In this document: piece after piece, positions 1 to 9,419 of the stretch
Position numbering within the stretch: the stretch's first letter is position 1
Layout: each line of letters begins with the position of its first letter
Assembly: GCF_004792295.1 (NCBI RefSeq)
Contig: NZ_SRRY01000001.1
Coordinates: 1,312,501 to 1,376,500 of the forward strand
Length of the DNA: 64,000 bases
Origin: Pseudoalteromonas sp. MEBiC 03607
GTDB lineage: Bacteria; Pseudomonadota; Gammaproteobacteria; Enterobacterales; Alteromonadaceae
Reading direction: 5' to 3'
Notes under the pieces: generated by a model
What the model saw: the letters and a program-made list of their open reading frames with translations, nothing else
Told to the model about the DNA's origin: nothing
The model's database searches: none
Position numbers and translations under genes: made by a program

Positions 1-519
<519 letters not shown>

Positions 520-1632
520 TTGCTAATTTTTCGTTATTTGACCACTGAAGTCTTAAAGTCGCAGGTCGCCGTATTTTTAACTTTGATGACTATTTTCGTG
601 TCTCAAAAGTTTGTTGTTATTTTAGGAGACGCCTCTGAAGGGGGGCTTCCTGCTAAGCTTGTGCTTTCGATGATTGCACTAAAACTACCTCAACTTGCTT
701 CACTTATTCTGCCTTTAAGTATCTTCTTGGGTATTATCTTGGCATATAGTCGCATTTATGCTGACAGCGAAATGACAGTTTTCAGAGCATGTGGTGTGAG
801 TGAGTGGTACGTGGTTCGAGTGACACTTATTTCAAGCACTGCTATGGCCGTATTAGCAGGGGCGCTTACACTCTATATCGCGCCATGGGCCAGTGAGCAA
901 GAATATCAATTAAAAGAGCAAGCTAAAGCTGACGCTGGCTTGTCGGCTTTACGTGCCGGACGTTTTCAGCAAACCGGGAACGAAAAAGCGGTTGTGTTTA
1001 TTCATAATATTGAAAATGGCGGCAAAGAGCTTCACAAAGTATTTGTTGCCCAGTTGCCAGACCGAGAGAAAGGTGACTTAGCCCGTTTAGTATATGCTGA
1101 GCGTGGGGTGGTGATTGAACAAGAAAATGGTGAGCAACAACTTGTTTTAAACGACGGTAAACGTTACGAAACCGATGGCGAAACAGCTGCCCTTAACTTA
1201 ACCGAATTCGATGGCTATAGTGTGCAAATCCAAGATCAAGAAATTGAGCATCAGCGCCGTAAATTAGAAGCTGTACCAACATTTGATCTGTTTAAAATGA
1301 AAACCACTGAAGCAATTGCGCAGTGGCAATGGCGTTTAGCTATTCCGCTTTCAATTCCATTATTAACTTTATTAGCAGTGCCTTTAAGTGTGGTAAATCC
1401 ACGTCAAGGTAAATTTGCTAAATTAGTGCCTGCAATCAGCTTATATTTAGGGTATTTCATATTACTGAATGCCGCTAAGTTTGCTGTTGAAGATGGCAAA
1501 ATTCCGCCTTCAATTGGTTTGTGGTGGATCCATTTATCAGCCTTGTTTATTGGTGGGTTCTTGATTATTAAAGGTCGTCCGCTCGGTGCGTGGTTAAAAG
1601 CAGTAGTGACTAAGCGGGAGTTAAGCGCATGA
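520..1632 (+). CDS. lptF: LPS export ABC transporter permease LptF
   Basis: One of the two inner-membrane permeases of the LptB2FG complex, which extracts lipopolysaccharide from the inner membrane and hands it to the LptC-LptA bridge. The 370-residue protein matches the family in length and layout: N-terminal helices (about 10-120), a large periplasmic domain (about 130-265), and C-terminal helices. The segment PLSVVNPRQGK before the last helices is highly conserved in LptF. The start is a TTG at 520-522 after AGGGGCGAG, giving MLIFRYLTTEVLKSQ, which aligns with the MIIIRYLVRETLKSQ start of E. coli LptF. The stop overlaps the lptG start by four bases (ATGA), indicating translational coupling. 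Confidence 0.95.
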   Translation: MLIFRYLTTEVLKSQVAVFLTLMTIFVSQKFVVILGDASEGGLPAKLVLSMIALKLPQLASLILPLSIFLGIILAYSRIYADSEMTVFRACGVSEWYVVRVTLISSTAMAVLAGALTLYIAPWASEQEYQLKEQAKADAGLSALRAGRFQQTGNEKAVVFIHNIENGGKELHKVFVAQLPDREKGDLARLVYAERGVVIEQENGEQQLVLNDGKRYETDGETAALNLTEFDGYSVQIQDQEIEHQRRKLEAVPTFDLFKMKTTEAIAQWQWRLAIPLSIPLLTLLAVPLSVVNPRQGKFAKLVPAISLYLGYFILLNAAKFAVEDGKIPPSIGLWWIHLSALFIGGFLIIKGRPLGAWLKAVVTKRELSA

Positions 1633-2696
1633 TGAAAACACTCGACTGGTATTTAGGTCGCAGCATAATTCAAACAACCGGTTTTGCCTTAATGGTATTG
1701 GTGGGTATTAGCACCCTAATAAAGTTTATTGAGCAGTTAAAATCGGTTGGTCGTGGTAGCTATGATATTGCAACAGCCCTCATTTACACATTGTATAGTA
1801 TGCCAGGCGATTTAGTTATCTTCTTTCCGATGGCTGCGCTAATTGGTGGCTTGACGGGACTTGGTGCGCTGGCCTCAAACAGTGAGCTGGTAGTCATGCA
1901 AGCGGCGGGGATGTCACGGCTGCAAATTATTGTTTCAGTAATGAAAACCGCTATGTTTATGGCTATTTGTATGATGGCACTAGGTGAGTGGGGTGCACCA
2001 GAAGCACAGCTCAAGGCAAAAGATATCCGTAACCAAGCCATTTATGGTGGGGATGTTTTTAATGCCAAACAAGGGGTGTGGGCAAAAGATGGTAACAACT
2101 TTATAAATATCGAAGATGTTGATCAACAAGGCATACTTCGCGGTGTACACATGTATCATTTTGATAAGTCACTGCAATTAACACAAATTACGAAAGCTGA
2201 AGAAGCACTCAACCGCAAGGATGGCTGGCTACTTCGCGATGTTAATAAGGTAATGATTACACCTGAACAGATCACTACCGAGCAACAAGGTGAAGAGTTT
2301 TACAGCTCCCAACTTACCGCCGAAAAGCTAGGGGTTGTATCTGTAAAACCTGAGGCTTTATCGTTCACTGGATTATGGTCTTACTTAAGCTATTTGAAAC
2401 AGAATGAGCAAGATACGAGCACCTATGAATTGGCATTGTGGCGTAAGATTATGCAGCCTATATCGATAGCCGTGATGTTATTAGTGGCATTATCATTCAT
2501 ATTTGGACCACTTCGTACCGTGACAATGGGCGCACGCATCATTATGGGCGTGATCACAGGTATTACTTTTCACCTAACCAATGAGATTTTTGGTCCTGTG
2601 GTTATGGTGTATCAAATTCCTGCTGTGGTTGGGGCTGTATTGCCAAGTGTTTTATTTATTGGCTTTGCTACTTACTTATTGAATAAAAGGGTGTAA
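1629..2696 (+). CDS. lptG: LPS export ABC transporter permease LptG
   Basis: Second permease of LptB2FG. The 355-residue protein has the same six-helix plus periplasmic-domain design as LptF; conserved stretches include YTLYSMPGDLVIFFPMAAL, SELVVMQAAGMSRLQ, QGVWAKDGNNFINIE and LSFIFGPLRTVTMGAR, which align closely with E. coli LptG. The ATG at 1629 overlaps the lptF stop; the adjacent ATG at 1632 is an equally possible start, differing by one residue. A strong bidirectional terminator follows 15 bases after the stop, so lptFG is a two-gene operon. The ATPase LptB is not in the window. Confidence 0.95.
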   Translation: MMKTLDWYLGRSIIQTTGFALMVLVGISTLIKFIEQLKSVGRGSYDIATALIYTLYSMPGDLVIFFPMAALIGGLTGLGALASNSELVVMQAAGMSRLQIIVSVMKTAMFMAICMMALGEWGAPEAQLKAKDIRNQAIYGGDVFNAKQGVWAKDGNNFINIEDVDQQGILRGVHMYHFDKSLQLTQITKAEEALNRKDGWLLRDVNKVMITPEQITTEQQGEEFYSSQLTAEKLGVVSVKPEALSFTGLWSYLSYLKQNEQDTSTYELALWRKIMQPISIAVMLLVALSFIFGPLRTVTMGARIIMGVITGITFHLTNEIFGPVVMVYQIPAVVGAVLPSVLFIGFATYLLNKRV

Positions 2697-2710
2697 TGCT
2701 CGTTTTAAGA

Positions 2711-2750
2711 CACAAAAAAAGCGTGGTTTTGAGCCACGCTTTTTTTGTGC
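2711..2750. terminator. Bidirectional terminator, lptG / RDD gene
   Basis: AAAAAAAGCGTGG and CCACGCTTTTTTT form a long stem around a TTTTGAG loop. A-runs on one side and T-runs on the other make it a rho-independent terminator in both directions, serving the convergent lptG and RDD-protein genes. Confidence 0.9.
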
Positions 2751-2762
2751 TTGATTTGTTGC

Positions 2763-3263
2763 TTAATCAAGTGAGCGATAAATACGTTTATTTTCTTCTT
2801 TGGTTAAGGTGATAACTTCTGTTTTTGCGATGTAATCTTGCAAAGCGCGCTTATTTTTAAAATCAACCAACACCACTAGATTCCCTAAACCTAATAGGGC
2901 AGTAATCGCTCTGATAGCACCTTGATGCCAACTAATTAAGCGACCATCGAGGGTTTGCACCTTCAAACGCCATGCACGCATACCAATAGTTTGGCCACTT
3001 TTAGCCCAAAAATAGCTAAAGAAACTAATACTCACTACTACCAATAACGCACTACGAATCCCATACAGTAATGGCGAATTTTGAATGAATGCCGATACAT
3101 CTTCGGCGTTGCCAATGCTAAGTACGTCTAATGAAATTAACCCCTGAATAGCAAGCAAGTAGAGTACAGTTGTCAGCATCGCAAAAGCAATTACAACTAA
3201 GGTATCGTAAATTAAAGAGGCAAAACGGCGCCAGAAACCGGCACGTGGAAACTCAGCTGACAT
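2763..3263 (-). CDS. RDD family membrane protein
   Basis: A 166-residue integral membrane protein with the RDD-family plan: an N-terminal amphipathic stretch with an arginine pair (GFWRRFASLIYDTL, about 9-22, the R-x-x-D pattern that names the family), hydrophobic helices near 18-45 and 70-88, then the conserved SGQTIGMRAWRLKVQTLDG segment (about 110-127) and a final helix. Function is unknown in general; some RDD proteins have been linked to ion exchange. It starts at ATG 3261-3263, stands alone, and converges on lptG. Confidence 0.85.
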   Translation of the reverse strand: MSAEFPRAGFWRRFASLIYDTLVVIAFAMLTTVLYLLAIQGLISLDVLSIGNAEDVSAFIQNSPLLYGIRSALLVVVSISFFSYFWAKSGQTIGMRAWRLKVQTLDGRLISWHQGAIRAITALLGLGNLVVLVDFKNKRALQDYIAKTEVITLTKEENKRIYRSLD

Positions 3264-3403
3264 AAACTATCTCATCCAATTAAATTGCGCAGTAGTTTAG
3301 CAAAGTACTTAGCAAACAAGAAATACTTAGCGAAGCTTTAGCGCGTCGACAAACAGGTCTGACCTGCTATAGTAAAGAAAATAATAAAAATGAGTACACA
3401 ACT

Positions 3404-5056
3404 ATGGCTGTTTCTCAAAGTGAAACCCATCAGGTATTTAATCAACCTAAACCGCTTGAAAATTACAACGCCTATAAGGCTGACAGCGTGCTTCAGTATT
3501 GGCAAAACCGTTTTGCAGGGCAATGGGGAACTGCGCATTTAACGGCGTTTGGAGAGCAAGTGGGCGGCACATTATTGCGTGCTGGGTTCTTAGCAAATAA
3601 ACACTTGCCAGAACTAAATACACACAGCCGCTTTGGTGAGCGCATAGACCAAGTTGATTATCATCCAAGTTACCATCAGCTGATGCAGCATGCCATAGAG
3701 CAAGGGCACTGCGCATTGCCTTGGCAACAAAAAAAGGCTGGTAGTCATGTTGTAAGAGCAGCGATGGCGGTGCTCCACAACCATGCTGATCCGGGCTCCG
3801 GCTGCCCATTAACCATGACCTTTGCCAGTGTGCCTGCAATAGCCAGTCAAAAAAATGTAGCAGCTATGTGGCTACCTAAAATACTGGCAAATCATTACGA
3901 TTCAGATAATAAACCTTGGTACGAAAAAAAGGGTGTCACCATAGGTATGGCGATGACCGAAAAACAAGGTGGCTCTGATGTTAGAGCTAACACCACCAAA
4001 GCCGACGCCATCAATGAGAGTGGTGCAGGGCAATTATATGCTTTAACTGGGCATAAATGGTTTTGCTCAGCGCCCATGAGTGATGCATTCTTAGTGCTCG
4101 CTAATACCGATGACAAGCAATTATCTTGCTTTTTAGTGCCACGCTGGCTCGAAACTGGCGAGAAAAATGCCATGTTTATTCAGCGCTTAAAAAATAAGTT
4201 AGGTAATCAATCAAATGCGAGTTCTGAAATTGAATTTAGAGGTGCGCATGGCTGGTTACTCGGAGAACCAGGAAGAGGTATTGCTACAATTATTCAAATG
4301 GTTGCTCTAACTCGTTACGACTGCATGCTAGGCTCAAGTTCATTGATGTTACAAGCAGTAAAAGAAGCAATATGGCATACATCTGGGCGCAGTGTATTTG
4401 GGAAAAATCTGCATCAACAGCCACTGATGCTCAATGTGCTGGCTGATTTAGCTATTGAAGCAGAAGCTGCACTTGCGATTTCAATGCGTATTGCCCATGC
4501 CCTTGATAATCAAGATGATAGCAATGAAGTGGCATTGATACGCAGTGCCACGGCAATCGGTAAATATTGGATTTGTAAGCGGGCAGTGCAGCATACTTAT
4601 GAGGCTATGGAATGTATTGGTGGTGTGGGTTATGTTCAAGACAACATTACCAGCCGACTTTATAAAGAAGCACCAGTTAACTCTATTTGGGAAGGCTCTG
4701 GTAATGTGCAGTGCCTTGATCTTTTGCGGGTGTTTAGCCGTGAACCTGAATCACTTGAGGTGCTTATCAATGAGCTTGAAAAAGCGCGCAGTTTGCACCC
4801 TGATTTTGCGATAAAACTCGATGAACTTAAAGAAATGCTCACAGATACCGCAAACTTCGAAATGCATGCTCGGCGCATAATTGAAAGGCTGGCACAGCTT
4901 TGGCAAGCAGCAACGCTATTGCAATTTGGCGAACCGCTTATAGCAGATGCGTTTGTGAAAAGCCGTTTAACCGGTGTGGGGTTTAGTCAATATGGTTGCC
5001 TTAGTTGTGATATTGATTGTCAGGCCATTGTTTCGAGAATGATGCCAAAACTCTAA
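3404..5056 (+). CDS. AidB-like acyl-CoA dehydrogenase
   Basis: A 550-residue flavoprotein of the acyl-CoA dehydrogenase superfamily, closest in length and layout to E. coli AidB (541 residues), which is induced by alkylation stress and binds DNA. Shared features include the THQVFNQPKPLENYN start, CPLTMTFAS (about 127), GMAMTEKQGGSDVRANT (about 181), GHKWFCSAPMSDA (about 216), KNKLGNQSNASSEIEF and EAPVNSIWEGSGNVQCLDLLR near 425. FAD-binding residues of the family are present in those blocks. Whether it is a dehydrogenase or has the protective role proposed for AidB cannot be told from sequence. It is monocistronic, followed by tRNA-Leu, and no Ada-type regulator is in the window. Confidence 0.9.
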   Translation: MAVSQSETHQVFNQPKPLENYNAYKADSVLQYWQNRFAGQWGTAHLTAFGEQVGGTLLRAGFLANKHLPELNTHSRFGERIDQVDYHPSYHQLMQHAIEQGHCALPWQQKKAGSHVVRAAMAVLHNHADPGSGCPLTMTFASVPAIASQKNVAAMWLPKILANHYDSDNKPWYEKKGVTIGMAMTEKQGGSDVRANTTKADAINESGAGQLYALTGHKWFCSAPMSDAFLVLANTDDKQLSCFLVPRWLETGEKNAMFIQRLKNKLGNQSNASSEIEFRGAHGWLLGEPGRGIATIIQMVALTRYDCMLGSSSLMLQAVKEAIWHTSGRSVFGKNLHQQPLMLNVLADLAIEAEAALAISMRIAHALDNQDDSNEVALIRSATAIGKYWICKRAVQHTYEAMECIGGVGYVQDNITSRLYKEAPVNSIWEGSGNVQCLDLLRVFSREPESLEVLINELEKARSLHPDFAIKLDELKEMLTDTANFEMHARRIIERLAQLWQAATLLQFGEPLIADAFVKSRLTGVGFSQYGCLSCDIDCQAIVSRMMPKL

Positions 5057-5111
5057 AGTTAACAACTTGTTTAATAATTGTTCGGTTGAGTAGCCGCTGC
5101 GCACAAAAGGC

Positions 5112-5139
5112 TTGCTGCCTTACCCATTCTTTGTATAAT
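5112..5139 (+). promoter_or_regulatory. Candidate sigma-70 promoter for tRNA-Leu
   Basis: TTGCTG at 5112-5117, a 16-base spacer and a perfect TATAAT at 5134-5139 would start transcription around 5147, roughly 85 bases before the tRNA. No other comparably good pair lies between the upstream gene and the tRNA. Confidence 0.5.
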
Positions 5140-5232
5140 GCTTGGCATAGAGACAAAAGCAGTTTAAAAAGTTTTTGCTCTAAAGTGGTTTTTCTTTATC
5201 TTCTCGTGTTTAGAAGGTTAAAGAAAAATGAA

Positions 5233-5317
5233 GCCAGTATGATGGAATTGGTAGACATGACGGATTCAAAATCCGTTGCCTTCGGGCGTGGCGGTTCAAG
5301 TCCGCCTACTGGTACCA
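5233..5317 (+). tRNA. tRNA-Leu (anticodon CAA)
   Basis: The 85-base sequence folds as a class II tRNA with a long variable arm. The anticodon stem ACGGA/TCCGT encloses loop TTCAAAA, giving anticodon CAA at 5267-5269 (reads UUG). D-arm residues GGAATTGGTAGAC, the T-arm GGCGGTTCAAGTCCGCC and an encoded CCA end are all present. The acceptor stem closes with G1-U72, a wobble at the first pair. It is a single tRNA gene with its own terminator. Confidence 0.96.
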
Positions 5318-5325
5318 CTTTTATG

Positions 5326-5353
5326 ACCCCAGCAGTTTTGCTGGGGTTTTTTT
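5326..5353 (+). terminator. Terminator of tRNA-Leu
   Basis: ACCCCAGCA, loop GTTT, TGCTGGGGT and a run of seven T residues form a textbook rho-independent terminator starting 9 bases after the tRNA CCA end. Confidence 0.93.
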
Positions 5354-5758
5354 ATGCCTGAAAAGTAGTTAGCGGACTTGAGCGCCATGTGGGGCAAGCT
5401 ATCTTCAGCAATCCAGTTCGAAAAGGTACTTTTGTGCCTAACCAAGCAATACCTAACCATACACAAAACAATCAAGGCTAAAGCTATTCCTTCGGGGAAC
5501 TTTGTCTAGTGCTTGCAATTCGTTATAAAGTATCCATTCAGCCACTATTAAAGCAACTTTTGTTCTATTTATAAGCGGTCAAGTTCGAACTATGCTTAAT
5601 TATTAAATAACCCCGAAAAATGTGTGCTTTTTTGCTCGCAATGTCACCATTTTAGACTAGTGTCCGATGGTGTTTAGAACAATCTTATAATACAATTTGT
5701 GGTCTAAGTATAAGTGAAGTCAATCACTTAGTGCATTGAATCGGTAGGGTGGCATCGC
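5354..5758. other. Gene-free stretch before the GAF-PAS-GGDEF-EAL gene
   Basis: About 405 bases hold no supported gene. A TATAAT at 5686-5691 is the best promoter-like element for the downstream gene but its -35 region (TCCGAT) is poor. A short TTCC-TTCG-GGAA hairpin lies at 5487-5499. I see no attachment-site copy of the tRNA 3' end, no integrase and no recognisable riboswitch. Confidence 0.35.
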
Positions 5759-7930
5759 GTGGGTACATACGACTTAAAACGTATTGTTGAAAGTATATCT
5801 AATCTTAAAAGTGAAAACTTTTATAATGCAATATGCCTTTCCTTGTCTGAAGTACTTGGTGCCTCTTATGTTTTTTTAGCTCAAGTTGATGAGTCAACGT
5901 TACATGCGACGACCATTGCTTTGGCTGCGCATGACGAAATTGTTGAAAACATCAGCTACGATATCCGCTGTACCCCCTGTAACGATGTAAAATGCGGCAG
6001 TATTTCTAGTTATAGTGCTGGTGTTCAGCAGCTATTTCCAAACGATCAGATGCTCGTTGACATGGGAGTTGAAGCTTATGTAGGGGTACCTCTACAAAGC
6101 GTGTCTGGCAAAACTGATACTATTCTTGTCGCGCTATTTCAGCATGAAATAAACGACGCGATGCAAATAGAATCGTTTTTCTCATTATTTACCGGCCTTA
6201 TTCAACGTGAAATTGAGAAAGACCGCTTTATTGCTAAACTCGATTTTGCAAATCAACTTATAGAACAAAGCCACGAAGCAATTTTTATTTGCGACCACAA
6301 TGTACATATTACCTACGCGAATACCGCATTTACGAAAATGACGGGCTACTCGTTGGATGAAGTTTTAGGGCAAAACCCAAAAATTTTAAGCTCAAACAAA
6401 TATGATCCTCACTTTTACAAAGCAATGTGGCACCAAATTAATACTGAGGGTAAGTGGTCCGGTGAAATCACTAACAAGACCAAACAAGGTACGCTATATA
6501 CACAATTTTTATCTATAACCAAAATGCAAAATAATGGTGAAGATTGTTATGTGGCGTTTATTCTTGATATCACTGAGAAGAAAGAAGCAGAACAGAAAAT
6601 CTACTTTCATGCGAATCATGACCAGCTCACCGGTTTAACCAATCGCTTTTATTTTAAAGAGTACTTGTGCCAGCTTGTGTCGTCGCTGTCTTATCAAGAC
6701 GATGTGGATACCAATTTAGCTGTAATTTACTTTGATATCGACAAGTTCCAAGATATTAACACGGTATACGGCTTAACATTTGGTGATAGGGTTTTATGTA
6801 AGTTAGCAGAGCGACTTGAACGCCATTTTAAAGAATGTGCTTTTTCGCGAATAGATGGCGATAGTTTTGCTATCTTGCAGACCTATCAGCACACGAGTGA
6901 ACTTGAACATGTATGTAAACAGGTTACTACGTTATTGCTTGAGCCTTTTTCAATTGGTGGTATCAATCAACAAATATCAGTTACATTGGGTATTAGCAGA
7001 TTAGAGCAAACCAGTGATACAACATCGCAACATAAAATAGAAAAAATTGCTCGTCGTTTAATAAGACAAGCAGAGCTGGCTACATTAAATGCAAAGCAAG
7101 TTGCAGAAGAGTACTTATTTTTCTGTAAAGATATGGATATTAAGGTTAAAAAGCATAACCTATTAGTTGAGCAATTAACGCAAGCGGTTAAAAATAACGA
7201 GTTAGAGGTGTATTTTCAGCCGATTATTGATGTTGAAAATAACACGGTTGCTAAATTCGAAAGTTTGGTGCGTTGGAATAATCAAGGGCAATGGGTATCA
7301 CCTGTTGAGTTTATTCCGTTAGCTGAAGAGTCTCGAGTGATTATACCTCTCGGTGAACTTGTGTTGATTAAAACCTGTCAGCAAATAAAAGCGTTAGAAG
7401 CAGAAGGTTATGAAAACTTTGTTTTTAACGTGAATCGCTCTTTATTTGAGTTTACTGAGTTTAACCCTGAGCGTAATACATGGCTTGAAATCATTAAAAA
7501 ACAGGGTGTTAAACCATCAAAAATTTCATTTGAGTTAACTGAAAGTGTGCTAGCGCCAGAAAATACAAACCATCTCGATGTATTAAAGCAGTTGAAGCAA
7601 GCAGGGTGTTTAATTTCATTAGATGATTTTGGTACCGGTTATTCGTCCCTTAGTTATTTGCGCCGCTTCCCGGTTGATGTACTTAAGCTTGATAAGTCAT
7701 TTATTGATGAAGTGCATGTTGATTTAGGTGACGAAGCGCTGGTTAAATCGATTATTCAAATGAGTCGGGTGTTAGGTATTAAAGTTGTTGCTGAAGGGGT
7801 TGAAGAGCGTGAGCAGCTAGCGGTTCTAACTGAAGCGGGTTGTGATTATATTCAAGGCTATTACTTTTCTAAGCCATTGCCAGCAAATGATGTAGTGCCA
7901 TTTTTAACGCAATTTTCTCGAGAGCAGTAG
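5759..7930 (+). CDS. GAF-PAS-GGDEF-EAL cyclic-di-GMP protein, probably a phosphodiesterase
   Basis: A 723-residue cytoplasmic signalling protein with GAF (about 1-155), PAS (about 165-280), GGDEF (about 283-455) and EAL (about 465-715) domains and no membrane segment. The GGDEF signature is degraded to DGDSF (366-370), so diguanylate cyclase activity is unlikely. The EAL motif reads ESL, but the catalytic Glu (501) is kept, as are NVNRS (557-561), ELTE (592-595), DDFGTGYSS (622-630), the Lys of VLKLDKSF, AEGVE (678-682) and QGYYFSKPLP. It is therefore expected to hydrolyse c-di-GMP, possibly with regulation through the inactive GGDEF domain. The start is a GTG after TAGGGTGG; no ATG alternative precedes the GAF fold. 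It is followed 46 bases later by the desaturase-like gene. Confidence 0.92.
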   Translation: MGTYDLKRIVESISNLKSENFYNAICLSLSEVLGASYVFLAQVDESTLHATTIALAAHDEIVENISYDIRCTPCNDVKCGSISSYSAGVQQLFPNDQMLVDMGVEAYVGVPLQSVSGKTDTILVALFQHEINDAMQIESFFSLFTGLIQREIEKDRFIAKLDFANQLIEQSHEAIFICDHNVHITYANTAFTKMTGYSLDEVLGQNPKILSSNKYDPHFYKAMWHQINTEGKWSGEITNKTKQGTLYTQFLSITKMQNNGEDCYVAFILDITEKKEAEQKIYFHANHDQLTGLTNRFYFKEYLCQLVSSLSYQDDVDTNLAVIYFDIDKFQDINTVYGLTFGDRVLCKLAERLERHFKECAFSRIDGDSFAILQTYQHTSELEHVCKQVTTLLLEPFSIGGINQQISVTLGISRLEQTSDTTSQHKIEKIARRLIRQAELATLNAKQVAEEYLFFCKDMDIKVKKHNLLVEQLTQAVKNNELEVYFQPIIDVENNTVAKFESLVRWNNQGQWVSPVEFIPLAEESRVIIPLGELVLIKTCQQIKALEAEGYENFVFNVNRSLFEFTEFNPERNTWLEIIKKQGVKPSKISFELTESVLAPENTNHLDVLKQLKQAGCLISLDDFGTGYSSLSYLRRFPVDVLKLDKSFIDEVHVDLGDEALVKSIIQMSRVLGIKVVAEGVEEREQLAVLTEAGCDYIQGYYFSKPLPANDVVPFLTQFSREQ

Positions 7931-7976
7931 GTAATTACGGTATGATTTTGATATCAACCAGTTAGCAAAGCTTGTG

Positions 7977-8990
7977 ATGTCAAAATTAACCGCAAAGCAA
8001 AACATAAAGGCGATTGTTACTGCCATTAAGGTCGAAGAGCAGTCGCTTAGAACACGTTTCCCTATACTCAACCAGCAAAACACCATTGCGATGGTTATTT
8101 TACTAATGTCGTTAAGCGCACTGATTGGCGTTGCGACACTTTATTACCTAGCTATTATACCTGCATGGCTGTGTATCATTCTGGCTGCTTTTATTACCTC
8201 GATATCCCATGAGCTTGAGCATGACCTGATCCACAAGCAGTATTTTAGTAATCGCCCTTATATTCATAACCTAATGATGTTAACCGTGTGGCTAATGCGA
8301 CCCAATACGGTTAACCCTTGGTATCGCAGAAAAATTCATTTACATCACCATAAAGTATCCGGCACCTCACAAGATTTAGAAGAGCGCTTAGTGGGCAATG
8401 GCATTAAATCGCCATTTTTGAGAGCCTTGGTCATTACTGATGGCCTGCTAGGTTTGCTTGTGAATACCAAGCGATTTAGTAAAGAAATTAGCGGTTTTAA
8501 GTTTTTACGCGTGTTTAATGCAGGCTTTCCGATTACAACCGCGTACTTTGCGATTCTTTATGGGGTAATTGCTTATTACGCTGTGCAGTTTGTGCAGCCA
8601 TTTACATTGCCAACATGGGGAGCTGAATTACTGGCGATGGCAGAGTTTTTAATGGTGGTACTTATTGTGCCTAATATGATTCGTTCGAGCTCTCTTAACT
8701 TAGTGACATCTTCCATGCATTATTATGGCGGTGTAAATAACTTGCTTGAGCAAACGCATGTGATCACCAGCCGCTGGTTTTTACCGTTTCAGTTATTTTG
8801 TTTTGATTTTGGCCGCACGCATACAATCCATCATTTTGTGCCGAATCAGCCCTTTTACATTAGGCAATTGATCAGCAAAAAAATACATCCTATTATGGCC
8901 CAGCATGGGGTACGTTTTAATGACTTACAAAGCTTAAAACATGCCAATCACTACCCAGTAAAAGAGCAGTCATCTCAACAAGGAGTTTAA
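7977..8990 (+). CDS. Fatty acid desaturase-family membrane di-iron enzyme
   Basis: A 337-residue integral membrane protein carrying the three histidine clusters of the membrane desaturase/hydroxylase superfamily: HELEHDLIH (about 80), HLHHHK (about 122) and HTIHH (about 282), which ligate a di-iron centre. Hydrophobic pairs of helices lie at about 38-78 and 185-235. The family introduces double bonds or hydroxyl groups into acyl chains or related lipids using O2; the exact substrate cannot be assigned. An in-frame GTG at 7974 is the alternative start; ATG 7977 is preferred. The next gene starts one base after the stop, so the pair is probably co-transcribed. Confidence 0.85.
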   Translation: MSKLTAKQNIKAIVTAIKVEEQSLRTRFPILNQQNTIAMVILLMSLSALIGVATLYYLAIIPAWLCIILAAFITSISHELEHDLIHKQYFSNRPYIHNLMMLTVWLMRPNTVNPWYRRKIHLHHHKVSGTSQDLEERLVGNGIKSPFLRALVITDGLLGLLVNTKRFSKEISGFKFLRVFNAGFPITTAYFAILYGVIAYYAVQFVQPFTLPTWGAELLAMAEFLMVVLIVPNMIRSSSLNLVTSSMHYYGGVNNLLEQTHVITSRWFLPFQLFCFDFGRTHTIHHFVPNQPFYIRQLISKKIHPIMAQHGVRFNDLQSLKHANHYPVKEQSSQQGV

Positions 8991-8991
8991 T

Positions 8992-9402
8992 ATGAAGGTT
9001 ACCGGTCGTTGTCATTGTGGTGAGGTAACTTACCATGCAGAAGTTGATGAAAATAAAGTGATTAACTGTCACTGCACTGACTGCCAAATTATCTCGGGTG
9101 GGCCTTTTCGCACGGTTGTGGTGTCTGTGCCTGATGGGGTTACCTTCACAGGTGCTCCACCAAAAGAATATATAAAAATCGCTGAAAGTGGTAATCAACG
9201 TGCACAAGGATTTTGTGGTAACTGTGGTACAGCCTTGTATGCTACTTCTGTAGGGGCTGGTGAGCGTATTTATGGTTTACGAATTGGCGCTGTAGAGCAA
9301 GCTGATGAGCTTATCCCTAAAGCCCATATTTGGTATCGTTCACATAAACCTTGGCTCGATAACCTAAGTGATATGAGTGCCTTTGAAACCGCACCTAAAT
9401 AG
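8992..9402 (+). CDS. GFA (CENP-V/GFA domain) family zinc protein
   Basis: A 136-residue protein of the GFA fold named after glutathione-dependent formaldehyde-activating enzyme. Zinc-binding cysteines appear as CHCGE (about 7-11), CHCTDCQ (about 27-33) and CGNCGT (about 75-80), spaced as in the family. Most single-domain members have no proven reaction, so formaldehyde detoxification should not be assumed. It begins one base after the desaturase-like gene with AAGGAG upstream, and its stop codon lies inside the following terminator hairpin. Confidence 0.88.
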   Translation: MKVTGRCHCGEVTYHAEVDENKVINCHCTDCQIISGGPFRTVVVSVPDGVTFTGAPPKEYIKIAESGNQRAQGFCGNCGTALYATSVGAGERIYGLRIGAVEQADELIPKAHIWYRSHKPWLDNLSDMSAFETAPK

Positions 9403-9419
9403 GTGCGGTTTCATTTTTA
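9385..9419 (+). terminator. Terminator overlapping the GFA-gene stop codon
   Basis: GAAACCGCACCT (9385-9396) and AGGTGCGGTTTC (9401-9412) are a perfect 12-base inverted repeat around loop AAAT, followed by ATTTTTAT. The TAG stop sits in the loop and downstream arm, so coding sequence and terminator overlap. Confidence 0.85.

Noticed and set aside
5017..5361. Open frame running from the end of the AidB-like gene through tRNA-Leu.
   Set aside because: It overlaps the tRNA and its terminator, has low-complexity composition and no ribosome-binding site; the tRNA is the real feature.
5354..5758. tRNA-Leu as an integration site for a mobile element.
   Set aside because: No integrase and no repeated tRNA 3' end are visible downstream, and the next genes are ordinary signalling and metabolic genes.
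5480..5758. A c-di-GMP riboswitch before the GGDEF-EAL gene.
   Set aside because: The conserved GEMM core sequences and two-helix layout are not recognisable; only a small UUCG hairpin is present.
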